Made by a program: the position numbers and the translations under genes. DNA of 64,000 nucleotides from Adineta vaga (Eukaryota > Rotifera): positions 7,998,001 through 8,062,000 of the forward strand of contig CP075497.1 of NCBI GenBank assembly GCA_021613535.1, given 5' to 3'. Below, piece after piece: positions 33,878-47,175 of this stretch; position 1 is the stretch's first letter, and the number at the start of each line of letters is the position of its first letter. A model generated the notes under the pieces. It did not search any database and was not told where the DNA came from. It worked only from the letters and a program-made list of their open reading frames with translations.

Positions 33878-36273
33878 TCATCGAATTCGTTCGAGAGCCA
33901 ATGGTGGTAGTGATAATCGTAATAAATGTTTTTTATTAAGTCCTATATCAATACTTGTTTTTCTTCGTCGATGTACTTCTTGATAGAAATGTTCTCTTGA
34001 TTTTAATGGTCCTCCTCGTAATTGAGGATAATACATGATTGGTAATGAATTATGTTTTCTTTGTATTATTGGATTATGATCATGTCGTTCACAATGAACA
34101 ATTCGTTTCATTGTACGAAAAAATGCTAAACGATATTTACGAGAAAATAAATGATAAAATATTGGATTCACCGTTGAACCGACATAATATAAAATTCCAC
34201 TGATAAAGAAAAAGATGGTAATAGCACGTTGTTGAATAAGAGATAAATGAGAGACATTTATACGACTTGTTAATAAACGTTGAGCATGAAATGGAGCATA
34301 GCAGATGATAAATGCAATAACAACTGCAACTAAAATATTCAGAAGTATTAACAATTTTTTTCGATAAAAAGTCTAATCAGATTTTCTAAAAATAATCTCT
34401 ATGTTTCCTTGAGATAAATGTTAAGACATTCAATTAAGTTGTCAAATACTTTCAGGTGGCTTGCAGTTGACATTTTCTTCTCCTCTTGTATTGAATAACC
34501 TTGTTTGTCTAACATACATTAGTCAAAGACAATCACAATCGGAATCTATTGACACATTTAAAAGTACGATTATTTAATCCGTCAATAAAGATAATTCGTC
34601 ATCGACGATCTTAGAAAAGAGAACTATTCCTAGATGACTACGTCAGTTTTCTCATTTATCTGTCACATGAGAAAAACGTTACCTAAAGACATTTAGTTAG
34701 TTAGTTTATACTGCCGAAAGAGATTATTTTCAAATGAATAATCTTGTTTTTTTTTCTCATTTAACAAGGTTTTTCTGATATCAACTTCTAATTGAAGTTG
34801 TAATAAAACGACTATTTGGAAAAAACTCTATGGTAAAAGATAATTTGTTTGCACAATATAAATAAGAATAACGAGACATTACATTTCAAGCACATTCAAT
34901 ATAACAACTACGTACGTTGCGTACGATACAATTAACCTATTGCCTCCAGTTTTAAAATTTATTAATTTTATCGCTGATCTTTCATCAATGATGCAAAAGT
35001 GTTCTTGAAAATATATTTTGAGTATTATTTTATTTTTCATCGAGTATTTAATTATCTAAGAGAATAAAAAAAGCTTAATATAATCTTTTCTAAGTAGAAA
35101 TCGCCCAACCGTCTGTTGTAAACTTAACAAATTTCGGATTTCTTCCGACATATTTTAATTAAATATCTTTTCAGAAAAGCGTATGTCAAGAACATGTGGT
35201 CAATGTATAAATAAGACTTTAAATGTCAACTAATACTAATAAGAAAATATTTCTTCTTTTCATGATATTAATATACTATGAACTACTTACAAAGCATTTT
35301 AAATGCTGATTTTTTCATTGATTGAATATGTGATGATAATCTTCGAGACGAATTTGAATTATTTCGAAGTAATGATTGTCGACTTTGAAGAGAATTTGTT
35401 GGTAATGTATGGCGAACCATACGAACTCGTTGTCCCAGATGATTTTGATTGAAATCAGTTTCGACTGCACATTTTGAAAAAGTATTTTCTTGTTTTAATG
35501 CATCTTTATCATGTGATAAACCAATATTATATAATCGACGTGCCATTAATGCATATAAAAAGCAAAGTATAAATGCTGGTAAAACGAAAAAGAATATCGT
35601 CGAAATTGAAAAACAAATAATACCGAAAAAACGATAATTCGGATCGAAAAGACATTGAAAATCGACTCTTTTCATCAAAAAAAAATACGGTGTTGAAGAG
35701 AGAATTGCAAAAAACCAGATTAATATTTGAATTTTAATTGCACGTTGAAATGTTAGAACTGATAAATCACGAAGTGGACGACAGACAGCTAAATACCGTT
35801 CGATTGTAAAAGCACTAAAAAGAAAGTAAGAAATTCTCAGGAATGTTTGAAAATTTTGTTTATCCTTTTAACCTAATCGTTAATATCGATACATTTGTGG
35901 ATGTTTCAGCAAGAAGTCCACGTATTTGACAACCAAAACGTTCCCATGGAACTTTAATTGGTAAAAACTAATTAATTACTTCAATAATAGAAATGATTGA
36001 GAATCGAAAAAGGCAACTTACAGAAATTTCGAATGGTAAACTTACAATTAACGGTAGAGTATCACTAATAGCTAAATTAAGTAAATAACAATTAGTTATT
36101 GTTTTCATATCTCGATTAAGTAAAATAATTAAAATAGTTAATAAATTATTGACAAGACCCGCACAAAAGACTGGAATATAGATTGAACCTTGAATAATAC
36201 CGAGTATATTTGTAAAATCATCATCATCATCGAATATTGGTGGATTATTCGTCGTAGAATTAATTAAAACCAT
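33878..36273 (-). CDS. Rhodopsin-family peptide-type GPCR
   Basis: Four exons. Exon 1 (36273 to about 36022) has a short glycosylatable N-terminus (NST) and TM1-TM2 (FCAGLVNNLLTILIILL with the GxxxN motif; NLAISDTLPLIVSLP with the LxxxD motif). A small exon then has the conserved Cys (RFGCQIRGLL) and TM3. The next exon gives SAFTIERYLAVCRPL (the DRY position is ERY), TM4, the ECL2 Cys (DFQCLFDP), TM5 and a long third loop, ending in KML. After a 961-bp intron (34330-35290) the last exon resumes AVVIAFIICYAPFHAQRL (TM6). TM7 is YYVGSTVNPIFYHLFSRKYR (NPxxY present), and the tail is basic. The C-x-APFHAQRL and NPIFYHLxSxKYR pattern resembles neuromedin-U/pyrokinin and related peptide receptors. 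The ligand is unknown. The long intron holds no visible gene. Confidence 0.92.
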
Positions 36274-36570
36274 TGTAAAATATAAACCAATAGATTCAAG
36301 AATACTTTTATGAGTTAATTATGAGCAACATCATCTTGTCGTTCTTTTTTTTTCTTCTTCTCCGATAGAAGAATTCTCCTCGAAAGAGAAAAGAAAGAAG
36401 AAAAAAACATACCACAAGAAACCTAGGAAAACTCAATCAGAATAATCAAGAAAAAGAACAAATACTCCTTTCGATAATATATCATTCCATGTCGAACTAA
36501 TGAAGACTTTGGGGTGTAAGAAAGAGAATTATACATGTAGTTCAATAATATATTTCTATTTCTGAGTTTT

Positions 36571-36588
36571 CATCATCATCATCATCAT
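36571..36588. repeat. (CAT)6 microsatellite
   Basis: Six perfect CAT units in non-coding sequence upstream of the GPCR. Confidence 0.95.
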
Positions 36589-37494
36589 GAGCTATTCCGT
36601 AGGGTAATTAATGTACCAAATGAACAGAAAAAGATCAAATATATTTATTGGAAATAAACTTGTCATAGATTGAGAAATATCGAATTACTTTTCTAAATTG
36701 ATATATTTATCTATTTTTTTATAAATATAGAAAAGAAAAGTCATGACATATTATTCTCTGAAGTAGAAAAAAAGGAGACAAACTTTTCCCGTAACATTGA
36801 ATTCATTGCTAACGTGTTAACACTATATTTCCGATAGTTTCCAAAAAATAAATGTTACCTGCAAGATTTTTGTTGATATGAGAAATGTTTAAAAAGATAA
36901 TTCTCTTTCAAATAACATAGATTTAGTTTTGAAAGGAAAAATAAATTGAATCTTGAAATAGTTTTCTGAATTGATCTTACAAATAATGACCCGCATTGTC
37001 AAAGACAAATGTCAGATTATTGTGAGGAATAGTTATTAGTAAAAAGACATTATATAATAAATGCATCATATATTTAATTCATTATTATCTATTTGTCACA
37101 AAATCGGTAATGAAGATTAGATATTTTTCATCATTCTTATGTACATTTGAAAAATAATATTGAAAGTGAAGGACAAATTGACGATGCTTTTCCTCCTACA
37201 GTCACCAATAGGAATTAACATAGTATTTCATGATTCTAAAAGCATTCATATATACATCTGATTTTAAAACTGTCAAATGGATTTCATCGTATAAATAATA
37301 ACTGTCTTCTACTGTTTTTTTTGTTCCACATGCGATCATTAGTAAGAAAAATATTTTTGAGAATCGATAAATCAATGTTATACTTTTCTTATATTGAAAA
37401 TGAAAACAATATTGTATTCATTTATGATGAATAGGCTTTGGATTTCTTTTGTTTACGACAGTAATGATTGTCATTTGTAAAGAAAAGGAAGAAT

Positions 37495-37520
37495 ACACAC
37501 GCACACACACACACACACAC
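37495..37520. repeat. (AC)n microsatellite
   Basis: CA dinucleotide run of about 26 bp with one G interruption near 37501. It starts about 25 bp beyond the stop codon of the minus-strand membrane protein gene, so it lies in the 3' UTR of that gene. Confidence 0.95.
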
Positions 37521-37545
37521 CCTCAAGAACATAAAGAGAATAAAT

Positions 37546-38841
37546 TTAAGCGTATATTGCAGTTAGTTGTTGTTCACCACCAAGGAAAACAATTTTGGGT
37601 TGATAGGATGGTGAATCGGATGTTGTAAATGGTGATGTATCTGTGATTTGATCATCATTCGATGATAAGATTCTTGATGAAAGTTGAATATTATTACGAA
37701 AAACTCCATAAAGAATATTATCGTAATCACTCGATGTCGGAAGATTCGTTTGTTGTCGTCGTTTGTAAACAGGATCAATCGATGGATGATAATGTTTTTT
37801 CCATCGTTGTCGACGTAATATATATAAGCTCACAGCAAGAATAAGAATAATTAGAAAAAGTATCAAAGATGAAACAATAATTGAAATAGTAATAATATCA
37901 AATGACAACAGTTGATGTAATTTACCATTTGTATTTTGACAAATACCATCTATACAAATATATTCTAATGGACATTGAATAAAAGAATCACATTGTTCAT
38001 TCTTTCGACCTTCACAATAAGCTAATCAAATAAAAGTAGAGAAAAACATTGAAATAGAATTTCTTTTACCTCGATTATCATTGATATATTTTTTTATTGC
38101 TAAATCTTTGGGACATGTACATACTGTTGCTGAACGATTTAAATGACACCATTCTAAACATCGAACATGTTTCATTGTACATTGAGTAAGATTTTTCACT
38201 GCATGAATACATATTGAATGTTGATCAGTAGTTAAATATGATTGTAATGGTGAACGACATACACAACGATGTTGTTCAAAATTACATTGATAAATATCTG
38301 ATGGATAACAAAGATTATCTTTGGTACAATAATCATTTAAAGTTGATTCAATTTTAAAATTCACTTGAAATAATTCTTTATCATCTGTACGATAGATTGT
38401 TTTCGTTAAACAATTAATACTTGTTAAATTTCTTAAATATGTTATACCTGTTGATACATACATAATATTTTTATCAGTTAATACTGTTCGAACAAATTCA
38501 CCACGTAATGTTGAAGATGATTCAACCGATGTCCAGTTGAATGATTGATTAGAAATACATTGAATCAAATTTAAATTAAAACGAATGAAAGGTTTTTCCG
38601 AATTATGACGAGTAATAATTTGAACAGGATAAGTTTTTTCATCATTTTTATGTAATGAATATGGTATTGTCATGGTTAATGTTCGATTGTCAATCGTCAT
38701 ATTCGAAGAAATAGATTTAAATGAACAATTCGAGAGAATAATACGCCTATCAGGTGTACAATTGGTAATCTCTCCGTGTCCGACGATGACAGAAACGACA
38801 TATACCATTAGAATGAAATAGAAAATATGATTAGACAGCAT
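37546..38841 (-). CDS. Cysteine-rich type I membrane protein, EGF/EB-like modules
   Basis: The start is ATG 38841, with a signal peptide (IFYFILMVYVVSVIVG). The extracellular region has many N-glycosylation sites (for example NCSF, NMT, NRT, NQSFNWT, NLT). Two Cys-rich modules follow, about residues 185-260 (DNLCYPSDIYQC, HRCVCRSPL, VRCLEWCHL, VCTCPKDL). After an intron of about 50 bp at the GNDNR/AYCEG junction (about 38070-38020) a third stretch follows (CDSFIQCPLEYICIDGICQN), with the spacing of EB or EGF-like modules. One TM helix (about 37830-37890, IIVSSLILFLIILILAVSLYI) precedes a cytoplasmic tail with basic RRQRWKK and tyrosine-containing YDNILYGVF. The architecture suggests an adhesion or receptor-like protein. 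I do not recognise the family. The stop is at 37546-37548. Confidence 0.8.
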
Positions 38842-41413
38842 GCGATCTTAATACTTGTCTATAAATCCACCTAATAGAGTAGAATAGCATTATATATCTA
38901 GTATCTAAAATGAATATCAATAGAAAAGAAAAAAGTCTAATTAGAGAAGAGAACTCAATCGAATATAGAAGAAATTCTACTCATGATCAATGATCATCGG
39001 ACGTGTGTCACTCGTCTATTCTAGTTCATATATACGTTTATACTCACGTACAAGAATTAACAAATCTAATTGTTGTTATGTGCTTTATGAGATAGCTGGA
39101 AATGAACATTATATGACGAGAATTAATAAAGAATGAACGAACTATAGAGATATGTTAATAGAAGCTATTCAACATTCTTCTAAACTATCTATTAATCCAA
39201 ACAATATAGATGGAAAAGAAGACATAGAAATGTTTTATGTTAAACAATAGAACGACATACATATTAAATGTCCTTGCTTATGGACGAAAGCAGACCACCT
39301 ACTGTAAATTACAGATGGACAATTTCACTATATCGCATGTATTCTTTTTTTCTTTCTTCCTTCCTTATTCTATCTGTTTGCTTGTGTTCGTCATTTATCT
39401 AGTATAGAGAAAATACTATAGCGAAAGAAATGAGTATACATACATTTGGTTACATCATATTCTTCTGAAAAAAAAGCAAATAAATTATCATGCTCTTTCT
39501 CATTCTCTTGAATATCAAGTAAATAATATGTTAGTCTAACATCGAATATCTGTTTCTCGATATTTATATTTGGACATATTCTTACCTTGATTGAACGTTT
39601 TCTTTGAGAAGAAAGAAAAAGAATTTGCGGATCGATACTATCGTATTCTCATATTGACACAATTAGTTCTTATTACATTTTGTTTCTTTTCTAGTCAACA
39701 AATACATTAGCTATCCATCAAATCATTTCTTAATAATAAAAAAAGAAAAGTTGTTGACTTTACGCTTGCTATCTCTCTACTTCTCGTGACGGTGTAAATG
39801 ATTATATAATATAAGCTAATTCTCTCTCTCTCTCGCTCGCTTTCTGTGTCATAGAACTACCATTAGTGATCTAACAAACGTTTCTCTTCTTTTTCACTCA
39901 TGTATATAACGAGGGAAAGTTTGCAATGACCTTGTAATGGTCTTCTCTACAGAGTCATTCAGAAGTATCTATTGTTCTATCTTCCAGAAAATGCATTCAT
40001 GACATCATGACAATTGTCAAGTGTAGTATGATTTCTTGAATCGTTCTTTCTCTCTCTCTCGTTTCTCATCATTTTATATATGATTGAAGATGATGACCTC
40101 GACAAACATATCGATAGATAGATATATATGTAAAAACGAATAGAATGTCTTCAGTAACAATCGATTGATGGATGAACGGAAACAAGTTATTCCTTTCTAT
40201 TATTTATTTCTAATTTCGGACTTCCGATAGTCATCGAGATGATCGACGAGCATAACAAAATAGCATCGAACAATTTTTTTTTCCCACTGATAGAGAAAGA
40301 GCATTCTCTGATCGAGTAGAATAGGAAATCTTGCATAAGAATTTAATCAATTTCACATCGAACGTTCATGTATAAATAATAGACAAATGATTTTTTCTTG
40401 TCAAAATTAAATGAATGGATAATATTTCAATATTGAAAACGATTATGATCAGATTTAATCGTTCGCTTTGTCTAATAGTTCAATTGATTAGATAAGAATA
40501 AAGCTAACTCTCATTATTCTTGACTACGATTAATAATTATTCATTTCATGATGAAACAAACTTTCGATAATGGATTATCAATATTTAATGATAAGATCAT
40601 TTAGTCCTTGAAAGAAACTATATAGGCAAATGTCAATTTGATTCTGTACGTAGTTGAGTTGTGTGGCATTTTAATCATATTACAGTCATGCATAAATGAA
40701 GAATGTACTCAACGTATATATATATATATATATATATATGTACTATATCAATATAGTTAGTGTTTGATTGATATCTACTTATCCAAGAAAATATTCGCTT
40801 ATTTTGATACAATGATTAATTCAATCATAGATTAATTTCTCGTTGGATAATACTAATCGAATGAATTCTCATAATAATCATTACATAATTAGAATAGCTT
40901 GAATTCTTCTATATAAGAGAAAAGAATGAAAATGTTCATAAACTGTAACAATTCTTTTCTGTACTTATCTTAAGTGAAATGACTTCATAATAAAGTGAAA
41001 ATGTATGAGTGATTTATAATCAAAAGTATACTTCTCACAAAATACTTGACATGATCGCTCTTTTTTTCTCTCTTCTTTATTGATTCAATCATCTTCTCAT
41101 CAAGGTTAAATCAAAATATAAAAATCCATTAGATAAAATCCATTTCTTTCCTCTATTACACAATAGACTTCCTGATAGCTATCGATACTGATAATTACTT
41201 TCTTTTTTCTTCTATTCATTTCAATTGATTGAGCTTGAATAGCTGATTTTCTAATGATGATTATTATTATGTTAGTATTTTCTAAATAAGACATGCTTAC
41301 ACATTATACATTTAACATTAGGAGAGAAAACAAAAGTAAAACTGAGCAAAGGGATTATATAAATAAACACCGGAAGTCAATGACAATAAAAATATATGTA
41401 TTTTTTTTTAATA
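38842..41413. other. 2.6-kb AT-rich intergenic region
   Basis: Between the Cys-rich membrane protein promoter and the 3' end of EFR3. No frame with gene-like content; a 62-codon minus-strand frame at 41106-41294 shows no family features. Contains a CT run near 39822-39840, a (TA)n run at 40715-40739 and a second CT-rich tract near 40044-40062. No tRNA-like B box seen. Confidence 0.5.
40715..40739. repeat. (TA)12 microsatellite
   Basis: Perfect TA run of 25 bp in intergenic sequence. Confidence 0.95.
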
Positions 41414-44400
41414 TTAATAAGTAAACAATTCAGGATAATTAAAATTATTATGATGTGGTTTAGATTTTTCACTTGTGGTTGGTGTTAAATTCTTTGGTGT
41501 TGTTCCATTCTGTATGGGTATTGATGGTGTTGATGTAACTGGTAAATTTTCTTTCGATAAATAAAGAACATTCAATAATTGTCCTATTCTTTGATCAACT
41601 TGACGTTGTCTTTCATTCACACGAGATTTCAATTCTTCAAATGGTTTTGTACGAAACTCTTCAATTAAACGTCGTTTTTCATCATGACGATCTCGAGTAG
41701 ATTCATTTGTATTAAATACATCTCGTATTGTTTGAAAAGATATATCTTCAACATAATTATCGTTCTAGAAAAAAAGCCAAACGAAGTCTATCTTTTAAAA
41801 ATCTCTTTTGTTTTTCTTTATCATACACTGAATGTTGCACGAGTATCTGTTTCACTAATTATTGAACCATCTGTTTCTGAATCTTCATAGGTTTCACCAC
41901 CACTCTTTTCAATTTCTAAAAAGAAGAAAGAAATTCAATGGATTCTTCGTTTTTTTTTTCTTTTGACTTTATCGGTATGATTATCTTTAAGAATAGATAA
42001 ATGTTTTTTTTTCATTTCCAACGATTACTTGGTAAAGAAAGAAAAGCGAGAAAATTTTCTATATCATAGAAGAAAAAAAATAAGACTTTTTGCCACGGAC
42101 GTGTTTGCTTTTATTTAGCCATACAGTACGGAGAAGATTAAATTCTAGAGATATTATTCGAGAAAAAAAAAGAATTTCTTTTTCTTGTTCTTCGTATTTT
42201 TTTCTTCATTCCATCAAGATTTTTGTTGTTTCAGCTCACTTCTCTTTCCTACTGTGAAGACATACAAAACAACATTGACGATCAAGTTTATATGACAACG
42301 AGATCAGAAAAGGAGAAACGGATTATATCTATTCAGGAATGGCTTTTCTTCAATTATATCTCTTAGCGATTATTGGTTTTATTGGAATTATCTTCAATTG
42401 GCTTCTTATTCTAGCTATACAACGAAAAATTTATCATTATCAACATTCAAATCGAATATCAAGTCCAATTGTAACGAAATCATTACTTCGTACACAATCA
42501 TCCCTAACTGGACATAGTGTGCACCCACCATTGTTACCGTCTGTTCGTTCATCGGTATCAATGTTTGATAAATTTATTCTAGCTTTTTTAATTAATGATA
42601 TCTTTGTATGTAATTTCTTATTACCACTACGTGTACTAGATATTGTACAAGGTTTACCTTGCGGTTTTCTTTGTTTTATTTTGAAATTTTTCGAAAAATT
42701 AACAACAATTATTGAATTGATCATTATTAATCTGCTTCTTATTACTACTTTAATCTTCTTCTGGAAAAAACGTCTATTAACGACAAAATTATGGATTATC
42801 TTAATTCTATGTATAATACCAATTTTAGGTAGTTGTTTAATTACAGCGTTAACTTACATTGATGTCGAGGAATATGAACAAAAGAATCGTCCACCAACAT
42901 GCAAACAAACATATATGTATATTAATCTTACAACTGAAAAGAATTGCAATAGTTTTTGTTGTTTAATTACTTATGTTTCTATATTTATAAATTTTATTTT
43001 ACTTATTAAAACCAGACATGCCATTCAAATCTATCAACAAAAAACACTGAAAAGTTTGACTGAAGCTGTAATAACACCACTACCGAAAAGTGATACAAAT
43101 CTATTTGACCAAGTAGAATAAATTCAATCTCTCGATTATTTTCAGTATGAAAACGATGTTTTTCTTTCTTCTAGACTTCGAATGAATCAAATTATCGTCG
43201 TTCCATGTTTTATTCAATTTCAATTCCAACTGATTCTCTCGCACCGAATGCAACTCCACCACCATTACGTCGTTCATCTCAAGCAATCGATTATCTAACT
43301 TATCTTACTGTCATTGAAAATAGTCGTACACTTGTTCGTTCGACATGTTTAATCTTAATTATCTATCTTATCGTTCACATTCCGTATTGGTTAGCGGAAT
43401 TTTCTTCAAATGAATTCTCCTCACAATTAAAAGATCTCTTTTTTCTTTGTCATATTTTCAAACCATTCTGTTATCTATTAACGAATGAAAAATATCGTCA
43501 TCATGTTTGGGCGATCTTGAAATGTGAAACTTTTCGAATGTTGCCGAATCTTCTTCGACGAAAATCTCGTGTTCTTACATTAAATAATAATAATCTTACC
43601 TAATGGTTCAGGACGGAATTCTCGATCAAATCTTGATGTATCATATCCAGATGTATCTAACGCATTAACAACTGTTTCTTGAGAGAATAAACATTCTTTT
43701 GGAATACGATATGATATTGTTTCATCAAGTGTCGAATTAAATGCATTTGCAGGTAATAAATATGGTGCACGCAGTTCACGAAGACGAACAACCTGGACAA
43801 AAAGAGAAGAAAAAACAAACAAAAGAATGCTATTTGTTTGTTTTGACAAATATATTGGTATATTAAATCAACAAAAAAACACCGGAGAACTATATATAAA
43901 TGCCGGAAATTTGATTCGAGCTTTGAAAATAGGAGATAATGTTTTTTTCCCCATAGGTTAGAAACTAATCAAGCATCTATTACGGAAATAACTGGGAAAA
44001 GAGGTCATTTTGTTTTCAAGTCAGAAAAATATATTGTTAGTCATTAGTCTTTTACTTACTTCATCAACATGATGGGAAAATGATCTGATGTCATTTAATT
44101 TTGACATTAAATTGAAATAGGCAGCAATTAAAGCATGAATACTATGATGATTAATGCGTGATAATTTTCTCTGCGAGATTTGTTGAAGATTACCATTAGA
44201 ATCAGACAGTTTTGTTATAGTTGACTAAATAAACAAAAAATTTATGAAGAAAATGATTTTCTTTTTTTGATTTACTTGAATTTCAAAACAAAAATGAATT
44301 ACATCGACGAGAACATCTTTATCTCCACCTTCGAGTGTTACTAAAGTCATTAAACAATAAATGGCATGAAAGATATCTTTGGTATTATTATCCATTAAAA

Positions 44401-47175
44401 TTGATTGATAAAGTTGTGAAAGAAATTGACGACCAAACTAAAAATGAATTCAATTTCTTCAACGAAAACAAAACTCATCTTAGATATGTTCTATACCTTT
44501 TTCATAAATGCAATATCAAATAGACGAGATGTTTTTGTTTCTGTTGGTAATTCAAGTTGAGATATATCTTTAGGTAATCTAAATGTATAGGCAATTTGAG
44601 TAAAACGTTTTATTCAATTAGTTTTGTTTTGATTGAATACTCAATCGGTTTTATGCTTGATGATTTGCATATTATTTTATTCTATTTTTAATCTTCTGAT
44701 AAAGAAGATATCCAATAATAATAGAATCAACATCGCAAAGTACGATAAAGTTAATAAATCGTATATTAGCGATGGTTGATCATGATCAAGAACAGATTGA
44801 GTCAATATACATTCAGAAGTGAGGAATATTTCTCTCTTTGTCTGCAAATGTCAAATATTTATCTCAGTACATAAGATAGACAAGTGAATTGTTTTTTTTC
44901 CCTTTACTCAAACGTAATGTACTAATTGATACATTTTATGTTAGAAGCTTACTTTATTTTACGTAATTTAGCTCCATATTGTCTTCGATCAACTAATGAT
45001 TGAAGAATTTCCACGACAATTAATCGAATGTCTGGCTCAGGTGCACTCATCATTTTAAGTAATGGATCGAAAAGTTGATGAGGAAATGTTGTTTGAGTTG
45101 ATGTTTCTCGACGATGAACAGTTTGATACGTTGCCGCAACCTAAAATGAACATATTTCAAATTCAATCTTTTCGTAGCACACACACACAAACACACAGAG
45201 CGAAATCTCAATCATTCGATATATACATATAAGAGCAATGAGCTTAAAAAAACGAACTTTTTAAATTCATAATTTTTCGTTATCTAATATTCATAGATGA
45301 TGCAAGAGAAAGATAATTTCTAATCAACATACTTTTTGAACAGTTTTGAGTAGAAGTAATTGAAGTTGTAAGTTTACTGTTCTGTAAAGGAAAAGCAATA
45401 GATTATTTTATTTTTTGAAACAAAACAAACTTTGAATCTTTTGTTGTGTCTTCATAACCTTGATTTAATGATGGTAACGATGTGACAATAAATTGCATAA
45501 TTTCCATCATTTGAAAATCGGGCAATTTTTCTGCAAAATCTCCTATACCATTTATAACAGCTGTTTGAAATTCATTTTCATCTTGATTATTTGTTGATGA
45601 ATTTCGATTTCGTGAACTTTGATTTTGAAAGGATTTCTTTAAAAATTTCAATAGACGAGATATGCCCGTAAACATTGTTGATCCTAATTAAAATATTAGC
45701 TTTTCATTGTAGATATTCGATCGAATCAATTTACCAGCTCCTGTATTAGCAGCAGCAAAAACCATACAATCTTGAATAACATTCATAATTGATGTTTTTA
45801 TATATGCTGTATCATCTTGATCAAAATGCTTTTCCAAATGACCAAGAAGTAATTCAATCACTAAATAACTATTATGATGCTAAACAAAAGAAAAAGAATA
45901 ATATCGAAAACTTAATGATGAATAAATCCAATTACTTTGATAGAATTCATTATCCCAGAAAAAATATATTTTGGAAAATCTACAGGAATCCATTTTGCAT
46001 GATTATCTAAATGTCTGGAAAAAGAAATTCATTGCATAAAAGAAAGAAGTCATTTCATATTTTAATCTACGTAAGAATTGGTTGTACACAAGCAGTTATA
46101 TTGTTTAGATGAGCTCGACAGAAGAGATCACGTAAAACAATTTCAGCTAAAACAGCTGGATTTTCATTAGCAATTGATGTTCCACGTTCAATTAATTCAA
46201 TTTGTTCAGGTGTTGCACTTCCAGTAACATAATCTTGTGATGATGTCGGTGTCATACTTTAAATAAACAAAGAAATTAAAGGTAGTTTTATTTGAATGAA
46301 ATCATACGGAGTAGATTGTCGATCTGGTTCTCGAACTTCCATATTGAAAACAATTGATGGAACGATTTTATCCATATGTTTCCAAACATCATTTTGTAAT
46401 TCATCATTAGCAGTTTTTCGAATAAGTGCATGATGACCACGAAGACCAAGACATCGAAATCTAATGAAAATGACACTCATGTAATTGAATTTCATCAAAT
46501 TGTAATCTTCATTTTACTTTGTTCTATTACTTTCACTATTATTATGGCAAAGTTCTGTAAATCGATCAACGAAAAATTCATAATTTCGTTGATAATTTGG
46601 TGCTTCTTCTCGAATTTCACAAAAGGATTCAAACTAAACAAGAAAACAAAAGCTACAATTCCTATCTTTGCATTTCTACAACAAACATACTGAAGAAACG
46701 GCATGTTCAGTTAATTCTAAATCATTTTTTTCTTCTAATACAAGACGTAATGCATCTAAGTAATGATCAACAAATGTATTCAATTGTTGATAGCATGATT
46801 TCATTGTATCATTCATTGCTTTTATTCCAAGAATAACATAACTAAATTCGAAACATAAAACAAACTTTCTTTCTTTGTTATTGAAAATCTTACGGTTTAT
46901 TTCGATGTCGTAAATATCGAGCCACTTTTTCAGCCATATAACGAAATGATTTATCCAATTTTTCCGGTTTGAGAACTGCATAAAAACGTAATCGTTCAAG
47001 ATTGTTTTTATCAAGACCATGCTAAAGCAAATACGTAAGAATCACTCTGCATTGACTTTTCTTTTATCAACTGATTTACTTGTGGATTTTGTGGAAAAAC
47101 ATTGTTAACTAATCGTTTATATCGTGGTACCAGATAACAACCACAACAAAAGCAATTATTGCAATATTCCGACAT
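41414..47175 (-). CDS. EFR3: EFR3 plasma-membrane scaffold of the PI4K complex
   Basis: EFR3 anchors phosphatidylinositol 4-kinase III-alpha to the plasma membrane (rolling blackout in flies). The ATG at 47175 gives MSEYCNNCFCCGCYLVPRYK with five cysteines in positions 5-13, the palmitoylated anchor region of the family, followed by RLVNNVFPQNPQ. Next come ERLRFYAVLKPEKLDKSF, the block RKTANDELQNDVWKHMDKIV with PSIVFNME (about 46330-46440), ENPAVLAEIVLRDLF (about 46120-46175), LPDFQMMEIMQFIV (about 45490-45530) and LRELRAPYLLPANAF (about 43740-43790). The C-terminal KRRLIEEFRTKPFEELKSR follows, and the protein ends YPELFTY, all in the order of animal EFR3. There are about 15 exons. The intron 41916-43599 (1684 bp) contains a 7TM receptor gene on the other strand. 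Details of exons between 44.2 and 45.4 kb were not fully resolved. Confidence 0.9.
42339..43603 (+). CDS. Divergent 7TM receptor nested in EFR3 intron
   Basis: Two exons, 42339-43112 and 43175-43603, joined in frame across a 62-bp intron (FDQ-TSNESNY). Seven hydrophobic segments are visible: LAIIGFIGIIFNWLLILAI; FILAFLINDIFVCNFLLPL; the third in LTTIIELIIINLLLITTLIF; WIILILCIIPILGSCLITAL; CLITYVSIFINFILLI; RSTCLILIIYLIVHIPYWL; and DLFFLCHIFKPFCYLL. TM1 has the GxxxN-like GIIFNW and TM2 the ND pair of class A receptors. The DRY motif is absent (FFWKKR instead), and NPxxY is changed to KPFCY. A Cys precedes TM3 (LPCGFLCF). It looks like a rhodopsin-type receptor that has lost the usual activation motifs. 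Its TAA stop (43601-43603) lies on the antisense of the EFR3 exon end, immediately next to the EFR3 donor. Ligand unknown. Confidence 0.82.

Larger units (their letters stand above)
36274..37545. other. 1.27-kb intergenic with microsatellites
   Basis: GPCR promoter side and 3' flank of the Cys-rich membrane protein gene. Contains (CAT)6 at 36571-36588 and a CA run at 37495-37520. Otherwise AT-rich with no supported gene. Confidence 0.55.
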
